Shown: positions 36,797-44,701 of the stretch, piece after piece
How positions within the stretch are numbered: position 1 is the stretch's first letter
Layout of the letters: every line of letters starts with the position of its first letter
Source of the DNA: Pseudomonas xionganensis
GTDB taxonomy: Bacteria > Pseudomonadota > Gammaproteobacteria > Pseudomonadales > Pseudomonadaceae
DNA: 64,000 nucleotides
NCBI RefSeq assembly: GCF_009763245.1
Contig: NZ_WKJZ01000001.1
Coordinates: 2,040,810-2,104,809 of the forward strand
Reading direction: 5' to 3'
Notes under the pieces: generated by a model
The model's database searches: none
Told to the model about the DNA's origin: nothing
Seen by the model: only the letters and a program-made list of their open reading frames with translations
Position numbers and translations under genes: made by a program

Positions 36797-36859
36797 TGTA
36801 GGAGCCAGCTTGCTGGCGATCAAGGCGCTAACGCATCGCCAGCAAGCCGGCTCCTACAG
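36797..36859. repeat. REP hairpin between alc and allA
   Basis: GTAGGAGCCAGCTTGCTGGCGAT and ATCGCCAGCAAGCCGGCTCCTAC are near-perfect inverse arms around a short loop. Same family as 1917-1994. Confidence 0.85.
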
Positions 36860-36871
36860 TGTCGGTTGTGT

Positions 36872-37867
36872 TTACTTGCTCACCTTGCCGAACAGGCGCA
36901 GACGGCTGATGCCACCGTCCGGGAACACGTTGACCCGTACATGGGTAATCGGCCCCAGGGCGTTGATCTGCTCGACGAACTCGTGCTCGGCGTGCATCGA
37001 CAGCTTCTGGCTCGGCAGCAGTTCGCGCCAGAACAGGCTCTGGGTCTCGATCTGGGCATCGGTGCCGCCCTTGACGAAGGCGCCCTGGATCGAGCAGCTG
37101 TCCGGGTAGTTGCCCTTGAAGTGCAGGGTGTCGACCACGATGCGCTCGATTTCGCCCGGGTGGCCCAGGGCGACGATCACCCAGTCATTGCCCGGGGTAC
37201 GGCGGCGGGCGGTTTCCCAGCCGTCACCCATGTTGATGCCGCGGCCGGGGTTGAGGATGTTGCTCATGCGGCCGAAGTGCTCGTCCGAGCAGGCCAGGGC
37301 GCGGCCGCCGTTAAGGGCGGCAGCCAGGTCGATCTGCTCGTTGTCGCCGACATTGCTCCAGTCGCGGAAGGGGATGCCGTACACGCGCAGGCGGGCCACG
37401 CCGCCGTCCGGGTAGATATTGAAGCGCAGGTGGGTAAAGGCCTGGGCGTTGTCGATTTCGTGGTAGTGGTGGCTGTTGCCCTGCAGGGTCACCGCCGGCA
37501 GCACTTCAGTCCAGGTGGTGTCATCGCTCGGATCGCCTTCGGCGACAAAGCAGCCTTCCAGGGACGCCGAGGGCGGGAAGTTGCCGGTGAAGTGGCTGGT
37601 GTCGATATCCACGCCTTTGATGGAGCCCGGCACGCCCAGGCGGATCACCGCATGGTCGTAGCCTTCGAAGCGCTTGCGGCGCGATTCCCAGCCATCCATC
37701 CATTTGCCGTTGTCGTCGAACACGCCTTCCTTCCAGACGGCCGGGGTCGGCTGGAACAGGCGGTTGACGTCGGCGAACCAGTCGTCGGTAACCGAGATGG
37801 CCTGGGTGCCCAGGCGGGCGTCGGCCAGGTTGACGTATTTCTCGAAGGGTACGGCGTAAGCTTTCAT
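36872..37867 (-). CDS. alc: Allantoicase
   Basis: 331 residues made of two homologous beta-sandwich halves. Each has a GRxxxMxDGWE-type start ([25 protein letters not shown] in the first half; [23 protein letters not shown] in the second) and a later LHFKGN/SHFTGN element. It hydrolyses allantoate to ureidoglycolate and urea. It lies 27 bases after uraD in the puuE-uraD-alc-allA-puuD run. Confidence 0.95.
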   Translation of the reverse strand: MKAYAVPFEKYVNLADARLGTQAISVTDDWFADVNRLFQPTPAVWKEGVFDDNGKWMDGWESRRKRFEGYDHAVIRLGVPGSIKGVDIDTSHFTGNFPPSASLEGCFVAEGDPSDDTTWTEVLPAVTLQGNSHHYHEIDNAQAFTHLRFNIYPDGGVARLRVYGIPFRDWSNVGDNEQIDLAAALNGGRALACSDEHFGRMSNILNPGRGINMGDGWETARRRTPGNDWVIVALGHPGEIERIVVDTLHFKGNYPDSCSIQGAFVKGGTDAQIETQSLFWRELLPSQKLSMHAEHEFVEQINALGPITHVRVNVFPDGGISRLRLFGKVSK

Positions 37868-37894
37868 GTCGGGTCTGCCTTGATGGTGGTGGCG

Positions 37895-38410
37895 TTACAG
37901 GGCTTGCAAGCGGAACAGGGCGATCTTGTTGATCTCGGCCAGGGCCGTGGCGAACTCCTGCTCGGCCGAGTTGTGGATGCGCTCCTCGAAGGCCGCGAGA
38001 ATCTGATGGCGGTTGCTGCCTTTGACCGCCTTGATAAAGGGAAAGCCGAACTTGGCCTTGTAGGCATCATTGAGTTCGGTAAAGCGGGCGAACTCCTCGA
38101 CGCTGCATTCGCTGATGCCGGCACCGGCCTGCTCGGCGGTGCTGGAGGCGGTCAGCTCGCCACGGATGGCGGCCTTGCCGGCCAGATCCGGGTGCGCGTT
38201 GATCAGCGCCAGTTGGGCCTCATGGCTGGCGGACAGGAGGATGTCGGCCATGCGCTGGTGCAGGCTGTCGATCTCGTCGAGGCTGGCGTCCTGGCCCAGG
38301 TCATAGGCCTTTTCGGCCACCCAGGGGGAGTGCTCGTAGATATCGGCGAAGGCGCTGACGAAATCCTTGCGGCTCAGGCGCGATGGGCTCAGGGTCTGGA
38401 AACGGCTCAT
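37895..38410 (-). CDS. uraD: OHCU decarboxylase
   Basis: 171 residues. Catalytic histidine in NAHPDLAGKAAI (residues about 70-80), then TASSTAEQAGAGISECS and NDAYKAKFGFPFIKAVKG, the OHCU-decarboxylase pattern. It makes S-allantoin from 2-oxo-4-hydroxy-4-carboxy-5-ureidoimidazoline. The ATG at 38410 overlaps the puuE stop by 4 bases. A longer frame upstream lies inside puuE. Confidence 0.95.
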   Translation of the reverse strand: MSRFQTLSPSRLSRKDFVSAFADIYEHSPWVAEKAYDLGQDASLDEIDSLHQRMADILLSASHEAQLALINAHPDLAGKAAIRGELTASSTAEQAGAGISECSVEEFARFTELNDAYKAKFGFPFIKAVKGSNRHQILAAFEERIHNSAEQEFATALAEINKIALFRLQAL

Positions 38411-39336
38411 GTGCGGTTCTCGCTGAAGGGGTGGGTGGCGTGCCAGTGGCGGGCGATATCGACGCGGCGGGCGCACCAGACTTTTTCGTGACCTTTGACG
38501 TACTCGATAAAGCGCGCCAGGGACGCCAGGCGCGCCGGACGACCGAGCAGGCGGCAGTGCATGCCGATCGAGAGCATCTTCGGTGCACCGGCCATACCCT
38601 CGGCATAGAGCACATCGAAGGCGTCCTTGAGGTATTCGAAGAAGTCATCGCCCTTGTTGAAGCCCTGCACCTGGGTAAAGCGCATGTCGTTGGTGTCCAG
38701 GGTGTAGGGGATCACCAGGTGCGGTTTGGCCGCGGTGCTGGCCGGGTCCCAGTAGGGCAGGTCGTCGTCGTAGGTATCGCTGTCGTAGAGGAAGCCGCCT
38801 TCCTCGCGCACCAGGCGCCGGGTGTTCGGGCCCAGACGGCCGGTGTACCAGCCCAGGGGGCGCTCGCCGGTCAGTTCGGTCAGGATGCGGATGGCCTCGT
38901 GCAGGTGCTCGCGCTCCTCGGCTTCGCTCATGTGCTGGTAGTCGATCCAGCGGTAGCCGTGGCTGCAGATTTCGTGGCCGCTGGCGACCATCTGCTTGAT
39001 CACCTCGGGGTGACGCTGGGCGGCCATGGCCACGGCGAAGATGGTCAGGGGGATATCGTGCTTCTTGAACAGATCGAGCAGGCGCCACACGCCGGCGCGG
39101 CTGCCGTATTCGTAGAGCGACTCCATGCACAGGTTGCGCTGGCCCTGCAGCGGCTGGGCGGAGACCATCTCGGAGAGAAAGGCCTCGGATTCCTTGTCGC
39201 CATGCAGGATATTGCGCTCGCCACCTTCCTCGTAGTTGAGCACGAAGGACAGGGCGATGCGGGCGTCACCCGGCCAATGGGGGTGGGGCGGGTTGGCGCC
39301 GTAGCCGATCAGGTCGCGTGGGTAGTCGGGGCTCAC
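38407..39336 (-). CDS. puuE: Cofactor-independent allantoinase PuuE
   Basis: 309 residues, polysaccharide-deacetylase fold: ALSFVLNYEEGGE near residue 28 (the first catalytic Asp position is Asn), EICSHGYRWIDYQHM and a C-terminal HCRLLGRPAR. Known: PuuE replaces metal allantoinase in Pseudomonas and hydrolyses allantoin to allantoate. It is first in the five-gene run leading to puuD. Its promoter overlaps a TTGTATACAA palindrome. Confidence 0.94.
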   Translation of the reverse strand: MSPDYPRDLIGYGANPPHPHWPGDARIALSFVLNYEEGGERNILHGDKESEAFLSEMVSAQPLQGQRNLCMESLYEYGSRAGVWRLLDLFKKHDIPLTIFAVAMAAQRHPEVIKQMVASGHEICSHGYRWIDYQHMSEAEEREHLHEAIRILTELTGERPLGWYTGRLGPNTRRLVREEGGFLYDSDTYDDDLPYWDPASTAAKPHLVIPYTLDTNDMRFTQVQGFNKGDDFFEYLKDAFDVLYAEGMAGAPKMLSIGMHCRLLGRPARLASLARFIEYVKGHEKVWCARRVDIARHWHATHPFSENRT

Positions 39337-39396
39337 TGCTGGATCTTCCTGTATGCAAATCGGTGGGCGGCGGATTGGGCTGCCGCGATGGAATTA

Positions 39397-39406
39397 TTGT
39401 ATACAA
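39397..39406. promoter_or_regulatory. TTGTATACAA operator at the puuE promoter
   Basis: Perfect TTGTATACAA, 61-70 bases before puuE. It overlaps the -10 element of the predicted puuE promoter. Confidence 0.7.
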
Positions 39407-39426
39407 AATGAATTTGCTTTTGTAAA
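39398..39426 (-). promoter_or_regulatory. puuE promoter (sigma-70 type)
   Basis: Minus strand TTTACA (39426-39421), a 17-base spacer, and TATACA (39403-39398). The -10 lies inside the palindrome, so repressor and polymerase would exclude each other. Prediction by eye. Confidence 0.55.
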
Positions 39427-39568
39427 TCTTAAATTGCGCAATCTTTTCAATTCGCTGTTCCGCGGATTCCCTGCTTCTGTATCCCGCTACCGCCTTCCGA
39501 GGCCTTCGTTCCTACCCTGGCGCCGGCTTCAGCCTGAGCGGTGCGGGTTAGAAATGCTTGCAGTAGCA

Positions 39569-39578
39569 TTGTGTACAA
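39569..39578. promoter_or_regulatory. TTGTGTACAA operator upstream of pucM
   Basis: One-base variant (TTGTGTACAA) of the cluster palindrome, 153 bases before pucM in the AT-rich divergent region. The DNA between it and 39407 contains no gene. Promoter boxes for pucM are not clear-cut. Confidence 0.65.
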
Positions 39579-39730
39579 TTTTATTGAAAATTGTCTTATA
39601 AATTTGTCGTTGTGTGCTATGCTCAGTGCCCATACCGGTCGCCCGATCTGTCGTGCGGCCTGCCTGTTCAACCAATCGAGAGGAGGTGTGGCATCTGCCT
39701 GGCACTGTTCAGCGTAGATGCCCTGGCGCA

Positions 39731-40084
39731 ATGGGACGATTGACCACTCATGTTCTGGATGCCGCACACGGCTGCCCTGGCAGTGCGCTGAAGATCGAGC
39801 TGTACCGTGTCGACGGGGCGCAGCTGGAATTACTCACCACGGTGCTGACCAACCACGACGGGCGTTGCGATGCGCCGGTGTTGCAGGGTGAGCAATACCA
39901 GAGCGGCGTCTACCAGCTGCACTTCCATGCCGGCGACTACTACCGCGCCCGCGGCGTGCAACTGCCGGAGCCGGCCTTTCTCGATGTGGTGGTGCTGCGC
40001 TTCGGCATCGACGCCAGCCAGGAGCACTACCATGTGCCGCTGCTGATCTCCCCCTACAGCTACTCCACCTATCGCGGTAGCTGA
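39731..40084 (+). CDS. pucM: 5-hydroxyisourate hydrolase
   Basis: 117 residues, transthyretin-related. Family motifs at both ends: LTTHVLDAAHGCPG (active-site His near residue 7) and the C-terminal YRGS. In between, HYHVPLLISPYSYSTYRGS supplies the other active-site residues. It converts the PuuD product to OHCU. The ATG at 39731 is where homology begins, but its ribosome site is weak; AGGAGG lies about 45 bases upstream (39681). Divergent from puuE. Also called uraH/hiuH. Confidence 0.93.
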   Translation: MGRLTTHVLDAAHGCPGSALKIELYRVDGAQLELLTTVLTNHDGRCDAPVLQGEQYQSGVYQLHFHAGDYYRARGVQLPEPAFLDVVVLRFGIDASQEHYHVPLLISPYSYSTYRGS

Positions 40085-40149
40085 TGGACGGCGAGCCCTG
40101 GGCTCGCCCGTGCAATGCTTGTCACCCTCTGACTCTTTCGGAGTCCTTA

Positions 40150-40177
40150 TGCCCGTCCACACTGCGGGCATTTTTTT
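40150..40177 (+). terminator. pucM terminator
   Basis: TGCCCG-N9-CGGGCA followed by seven T, 65 bases after the pucM stop. Confidence 0.85.
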
Positions 40178-40298
40178 GTCCGCCATTTCTGGCCGCTTTC
40201 TGCCAGCGATCTGGTCACCTGTCGCCTAGTTCGTGGACATGCCGCAGGCTTGTCCACCGTATCGGTTGGCAAGATGAACAAGGCAGCGTCAATCGCTT

Positions 40299-40376
40299 GG
40301 TGGGTAAGCTTCGCGTTACCCACCCTACTGGGTTGAACGGATAGGGTGGAAAACCGCTTAGCGTTTTCCACCGTCA
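40299..40376. repeat. GTGGGTAA / TAGGGTGGAAAAC repeats
   Basis: Two adjacent inverted repeats: GGTGGGTAAGC..GCGTTACCCACC and GGTGGAAAACCGC..GCGTTTTCCACC. Same general family as 23257 and 47068. They fill the gap between pucM and the LysE gene (40178-40391), where I see no gene. Confidence 0.75.
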
Positions 40377-40391
40377 ATCCCAGGCCGGCTA

Positions 40392-41018
40392 TCAGCGGCT
40401 TAGCAGCGAAGCCGCGCCGGCGCCGCCAAACAGCGCTGCGCTGATGCGGTTAAACCAGCAGTGGCCCTTGCCCGAGCGCAGGTAGCGCGCCGCGCCCTGG
40501 GCACTCAGGCCATAGAACAGCTTGCAGGCCAGATCCAGCATCGCCCAGGTGGCGATCATCACCAGCAGCTGACCGAGTAGCGGCCGTTGCGCGCTGATAA
40601 ATTGCGGCAGGAAGGCGGCGAAGAACAGGATGTCCTTGGGGTTGCTGGCGCCCAGGCCGAAGGCCTTCCAGAACATGGCGCGAAAGCTTGGGTTGACCGG
40701 CTGCTCCTCGGCCTGGGTCGGCTTGGCCGCCTGGCGCGAGGCCTGCCAGCTCTGCCAGGCCAGATAGAACAGATACAGCGCGCCGATAATTTTCAGCAGG
40801 CTGAACAGCCGTTCCGAAGCCAGCAATAGCGCGCCCAGGCCCAGGGCCGAAGCACTCAGCAGGCAGATCGAGGCGCTGACGCCGCCGGCAAAGCCGGGGA
40901 GTGAGCGGCGCAGGCCATAGTTCAGGCTGTTGCTGACCATCAGCAGCGACAGCGGGCCGGGAATCAGAATCACGATCAGGGCGGCGCTGGCGAACAGCAG
41001 CCAGGTGTCCAGGCTCAT
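40392..41018 (-). CDS. LysE/RhtB-family exporter
   Basis: 208 residues, six hydrophobic segments. The N-terminal IPGPLSLLMVSNSLNYGLRRSLPGFAGG is the RhtB/LysE signature, and FGLGASNPKDILFFAAFLPQF is the conserved second motif. Such proteins export amino acids or related compounds. The substrate is unknown. It follows the purine permease on the same strand but is separated from it by a terminator. Confidence 0.88.
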   Translation of the reverse strand: MSLDTWLLFASAALIVILIPGPLSLLMVSNSLNYGLRRSLPGFAGGVSASICLLSASALGLGALLLASERLFSLLKIIGALYLFYLAWQSWQASRQAAKPTQAEEQPVNPSFRAMFWKAFGLGASNPKDILFFAAFLPQFISAQRPLLGQLLVMIATWAMLDLACKLFYGLSAQGAARYLRSGKGHCWFNRISAALFGGAGAASLLSR

Positions 41019-41036
41019 GGGCGAATCTCCAGATGC

Positions 41037-41064
41037 GGAAAAGCCCCGGCATAAGGCCGGGGCT
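41037..41064 (-). terminator. Purine permease terminator
   Basis: Minus strand AGCCCCGGC-CTTAT-GCCGGGGCT followed by TTT, 20 bases after the permease stop. Confidence 0.85.
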
Positions 41065-41084
41065 CGGGGTGCCGTTTACCGACC

Positions 41085-42434
41085 TTAAAGGAAGGCGAAC
41101 TTGGCAATAAAGATCACACACAGCACATAGAGGCTGATCGACACCTTGTCACGCTGGCCGGTCAGCAGCTTGAGCGTAGCGTAGGTCAGAAAGCCCAGGG
41201 CGATGCCGTTGGCGATGGAGAAGGTCAGCGGCATCATCACCACGGTCACGATAGCCGGGATGGTGTCGGTGTGGTCCTTCCAGTCGATATGTGCCATGCC
41301 GCTCATCATCAGCATGGCGACATAGATCAGCGCCCCGGCGGTGGCATAGGCGGGGATCATGCCGGCCAGGGGGGCGAAGAACATCGCGGCGAGGAACAGC
41401 AGGCCGACAGCCACGGCAGTCAGACCGGTACGGCCGCCGGCGGCCACGCCCGAGGCGCTTTCCACATAGCTGGTCACTGGCGGGCAGCCGACCATGGCGC
41501 CGACCACGCTGGAGGTGGAGTCGGCCTTGAGGGCCTTGGACAGGTTCTTGATCTTGCCGTCTTCATCCACCAGGTGGGCACGATGGGCCACGCCCATCAG
41601 GGTGCCGGCGGTGTCGAACATGTTCACGAAGAGGAAGGCGAGGATGACGCTGACCATGGCCACGTTGAAGGCCCCGGCGATATCCATGGCCAGGAAGGTT
41701 GGCGCCAGGCTCGGCGGCATCGACACCAGGCCGTTGTACTCCACCAGGCCCATGGCCCAGCCCAGGGCGGTGACGCCGAGCATGCTGAAGAGGATGGCGC
41801 CAAATACATTGCGGTGGCTGAGCACGGCAATCAGCAGAAAGCAGATGGCCGCCAGCAGCGCCGAAGGTTCGCCAAAGCTGCCCATGGTCAGCAGGGTGGC
41901 CGGGCTGTCGACCACGATGCCGGCGGTCTTCAGGCCGATCAGGCCGAGGAACAGACCGACCCCGGCGCCCATGGCGAAGCGCAGGCTCATGGGGATGCTG
42001 TTGAGCAGCCACTCACGGATGCGCGACAGGCTCATAAACATAAACAGCACGCCGGAGATAAACACCGCGCCCAGGGCGATCTGCCAGCTGTAGCCCATTT
42101 CGCCGACCACGGTGTAGGTGAAGAAGGCGTTCAGACCCATGCCCGGTGCCAGGCCCACCGGCCAGTTGGCGTACAGGCCCATGAGGAAGCAGCCCAGGGC
42201 TGCGCCGATGCAGGTGGCGACGAAGGCTGCGCCATGGTCGACGCCAGCGTTGGCCATGATGTTGGGGTTGACGAAGATGATGTAGGCCATGGTGACGAAG
42301 GTCGTCAGGCCCGCCAGCAGTTCGGTTTTGATCGTGGTGCGGTGTTCAGTCAGCTTGAAGAAACGGTCGAGCAATCCCGTCTTCAGCATGCCTTGAGCGT
42401 GAGTCGCGTGTTGTTCTTGTTTAGCGCTTTCCAC
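41085..42434 (-). CDS. Purine nucleobase permease (NCS2/AzgA type)
   Basis: 449 residues with 12-14 membrane helices. AzgA-branch features: LAGLTTFVTMAYIIFVNPNIM near residue 42, PVGLAPGMGLNAFFTYTVV, FDTAGTLMGVAHRAHL, and the substrate motif VTSYVESASGVAAGGRTGLTA near residue 318. Known: relatives GhxP/AdeP import guanine/hypoxanthine or adenine. It is the likely entry point for guanine. Its promoter spans a TTGTATACAA site, and a TTGAC-N6-GTCAG site lies just downstream. Confidence 0.93.
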   Translation of the reverse strand: MESAKQEQHATHAQGMLKTGLLDRFFKLTEHRTTIKTELLAGLTTFVTMAYIIFVNPNIMANAGVDHGAAFVATCIGAALGCFLMGLYANWPVGLAPGMGLNAFFTYTVVGEMGYSWQIALGAVFISGVLFMFMSLSRIREWLLNSIPMSLRFAMGAGVGLFLGLIGLKTAGIVVDSPATLLTMGSFGEPSALLAAICFLLIAVLSHRNVFGAILFSMLGVTALGWAMGLVEYNGLVSMPPSLAPTFLAMDIAGAFNVAMVSVILAFLFVNMFDTAGTLMGVAHRAHLVDEDGKIKNLSKALKADSTSSVVGAMVGCPPVTSYVESASGVAAGGRTGLTAVAVGLLFLAAMFFAPLAGMIPAYATAGALIYVAMLMMSGMAHIDWKDHTDTIPAIVTVVMMPLTFSIANGIALGFLTYATLKLLTGQRDKVSISLYVLCVIFIAKFAFL

Positions 42435-42530
42435 AGCGGGTACTCCTCGTCTCTCTTGTTGTGTACCACCTGGCGCCGCTAGCGGGCGGCATCAGGGTGG
42501 GCGGTGTGCGTAAGCATGCCGATAGCCGTG

Positions 42531-42546
42531 TTGACTGCTCGGTCAG
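42531..42546. promoter_or_regulatory. RutR-type palindrome near the purine permease promoter
   Basis: TTGAC-TGCTCG-GTCAG, one change from the cluster consensus TTGAC-N6-GTCAA. It lies 97-112 bases before the permease start and about 11-26 bases downstream of the predicted transcription start. Confidence 0.6.
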
Positions 42547-42564
42547 AATTCAGCACTCCCAGCG

Positions 42565-42592
42565 ATTATGATGTTGTATACAAAAAAATCAA
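42565..42592 (-). promoter_or_regulatory. Purine permease promoter (sigma-70 type)
   Basis: Minus strand TTGATT (42592-42587), a 16-base spacer, and CATAAT (42570-42565). The spacer contains the TTGTATACAA palindrome (42574-42583). Prediction by eye. Confidence 0.5.
42574..42583. promoter_or_regulatory. TTGTATACAA operator in the purine permease promoter
   Basis: Perfect TTGTATACAA lying between the predicted -35 and -10 boxes, a standard repression geometry. Confidence 0.7.
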
Positions 42593-42797
42593 ATAATGTT
42601 TTTTGTTTTGTATCGCCTTTGACCTGCGAATTGCTTTTATAGGCTTCTCCAGGGGCTCTGCATGCCGCGCCGGCTCTGCGCTGCCGTTGTTCACGGCTCA
42701 CCCGGGCTGCTGGCGGCGCCAGTGACCAGGGCAATAAAGGACAGTGGGATGGGCTGGGGAGATGGGGCATTGCGCCGCGGTGTTTCATCGGGGGCTT

Positions 42798-42807
42798 GTG
42801 TGTACAA
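42798..42807. promoter_or_regulatory. TTGTGTACAA-like site upstream of gntR
   Basis: GTGTGTACAA, eight of ten matching the consensus, overlapping a TACAAT -10-like box and 122 bases before gntR. It suggests autoregulation. A single GTCAA half-site follows at 42836-42840 with no proper partner. Confidence 0.5.
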
Positions 42808-42928
42808 TGCCCGGGCGTCCAGCGCGACCTGTTCAGTCAAGCTGCATGACGCCTGAGCAGGTCGGTGCCAGCCTTGGGTTCAGCCCTGGGCCGTTCCGTG
42901 ATCCTCACCCTCTTTGAACCGAGCCAAG

Positions 42929-43684
42929 ATGAACGAGCAATTGCAGCCATTGAAAAAGCAGCCGCGTGTGGGCAAGGGCAGCCGCACCGGGACTCAGGAT
43001 GATGTCGTCTATGCGCATATCTTCGAGGCCATTCTTGAGCAACGCCTGGCGCCGGCCACCAAGCTGAGCGAGGAGGCGTTGGGCGAGATCTTCGGTGTCA
43101 GCCGCACCATCATTCGTCGCGCCCTGTCGCGCCTGGCCCATGAAGGCGTGGTGCTGCTGCGGCCCAATCGCGGTGCGGTGGTGGCCAGCCCGGGCGCCGA
43201 GGAAGCGCGGCAGATCTTCTTTGCCCGGCGCATGATCGAGCGCGCCATCACCGAGCTGGCCTGCCAGAACGCCACGGCCGAGCAGATCGCCGGCCTGCGC
43301 CAGATGATCAAGGAGGAGCGCGACTGCTTCGCCCGGGGTGATCGCGGCATGGGCATCCGCCTGTCCGGCGAGTTCCATCTGAAACTGGCCGAAGCCGCCG
43401 GCAACTTCACCCTGCTGGGTTTCCTACGCAGCCTGATCTCGCAAACCTCGCTGATCATCGCCCTGTATGAAAGCAGCAGCCGCAGCCACTGTTCGGATGC
43501 CGAGCATGACGAGGTGGTGGATGCCATCGAAGCCCGCGATGCCAAGGTGGCGGTGGAGCTGATGATGCGCCATATGGACAGCGTTGACGCCAAGCTCAAC
43601 CTGGACGGCGACAGCGCTTCGGACGACCTGCACGCGGTGTTCTCGCACCTGCTGTCCAGCGGCAAGAAAAAGGCCAGCCGTTAG
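42929..43684 (+). CDS. GntR/FCD-family regulator of the purine cluster
   Basis: 251 residues from ATG at 42929; a TTG five codons earlier is possible. N-terminal winged helix (KLSEEALGEIFGVSRTIIRRALSRLAHEGVVLLRPNRG, about 50-87). The C-terminal FCD domain has the metal/ligand histidines (EFHLKLAEAAGN, EHDEVVDAIEARDAKVAVELMMRHM). Known: FCD regulators usually bind short GTnnAC-centred palindromes, which fits TTGTATACAA. It lies divergent from the purine permease and is the natural candidate for that operator. Probable ligand: an allantoin-pathway or glyoxylate intermediate (inference). Confidence 0.9.
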   Translation: MNEQLQPLKKQPRVGKGSRTGTQDDVVYAHIFEAILEQRLAPATKLSEEALGEIFGVSRTIIRRALSRLAHEGVVLLRPNRGAVVASPGAEEARQIFFARRMIERAITELACQNATAEQIAGLRQMIKEERDCFARGDRGMGIRLSGEFHLKLAEAAGNFTLLGFLRSLISQTSLIIALYESSSRSHCSDAEHDEVVDAIEARDAKVAVELMMRHMDSVDAKLNLDGDSASDDLHAVFSHLLSSGKKKASR

Positions 43685-43738
43685 GCGTTGGCAATGCCCC
43701 GGGCGTAGGGTGCGCCGTGCGCACCTGCCATGCTGGCT

Positions 43739-44599
43739 TTAGCGCGGCAGTTCGATGCGCCGCGTTTCCCCTGGCACCTGCGGCCAGTCGCGGGCGGCCC
43801 AGCGCTGGCGGGCCTGATCGATCAGGGCCGGATCGCTGGCGACGAAGTTCCAGTCCATGCGCCGCGCGCCGATAGGCTCCCCACCGATCAGGACCAGATG
43901 GCTCTCGCTGCAGGCCGCCAGGGTCGGGGTCGCCCCCTCGGGTAATACCAGCATGGCCTCTGGCGGCAACTTTTCATCTTCCAGCTCCACTTCACCGTCC
44001 AGCAGATAGAGGGCGCGCTCGGCATGCTCGGCGGGAATCTGCAGGGTGGCGCCGGCGGCCAGGCGGATCTCGGCATAGACGCAGGGCGAGTGCACCGGCA
44101 CTGGCGACTGCAGGCAGAAGCCGCTGCCGGCAATCAGACAAACCTCCACCCCCAGCGCACTGCTGCGCGGCAGGCTGGCGGCCGGGTGATGGCTATAGGC
44201 CGGCGCGCACTGTTCCTGGGCCGCGGGCAGGGCCAACCACACCTGCAAACCGTGCAGGCGGGAACCGCTCTGTTGCAGCGCCGCCGGAGTGCGCTCGACA
44301 TGGGCCACGCCGTTGCCGGCGGTCATCCAGCTGACCTCGCCGGGGCCGACCAGCTGGTCCGAACCCAGGCTGTCCTTGTGCTGCAGCTGGCCTTCGAACA
44401 GGTAGGTGAGGGTGGACAGGCCGATATGCGGGTGCTGGTCGATAGTCATGCCTGTGCCGGCGGGGTAGTGCTGGGGCAGGATATGGTCGAAGAACACGAA
44501 GGGGCCGACGCTGCGGCAGCGCGCCGAAGGCAGGGGGCGCAGGATCTGCTGGCTGGCGATGGTCTCGCGGCGTGGCTGGATCAGCAGGTAATCGGACAT
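43739..44599 (-). CDS. Pirin-family protein
   Basis: 286 residues, bicupin. The metal-binding residues of pirins are in the N-terminal half: DQHPHIGLSTLTYLFEGQLQHKDS (about 54-77; three His) and AGNGVAHVERTP. The C-terminal cupin lacks ligands, as is usual. Some bacterial pirins act as dioxygenases or interact with metabolic enzymes; no role can be assigned. 102 bases downstream of guaD on the same strand, so it may be co-transcribed with xdhABC-guaD. Confidence 0.88.
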   Translation of the reverse strand: MSDYLLIQPRRETIASQQILRPLPSARCRSVGPFVFFDHILPQHYPAGTGMTIDQHPHIGLSTLTYLFEGQLQHKDSLGSDQLVGPGEVSWMTAGNGVAHVERTPAALQQSGSRLHGLQVWLALPAAQEQCAPAYSHHPAASLPRSSALGVEVCLIAGSGFCLQSPVPVHSPCVYAEIRLAAGATLQIPAEHAERALYLLDGEVELEDEKLPPEAMLVLPEGATPTLAACSESHLVLIGGEPIGARRMDWNFVASDPALIDQARQRWAARDWPQVPGETRRIELPR

Positions 44600-44701
44600 G
44601 GGCAGGGCCTCGGCTTGGCTGGCGTGGCAGCTTAAGGCACCTGCTGGGCTTCCCGGCAGGGCCTGCCAGATAATCTAGCAGGCCCTGGGATGCCGGGGGG
44701 C

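Noticed and set aside
42819..42840. Possible TTGAC-N6-GTCAA site upstream of gntR
   Set aside because: Only the right arm GTCAA is good; the left arm reads GCGAC with seven bases between, so it is not counted as an operator.
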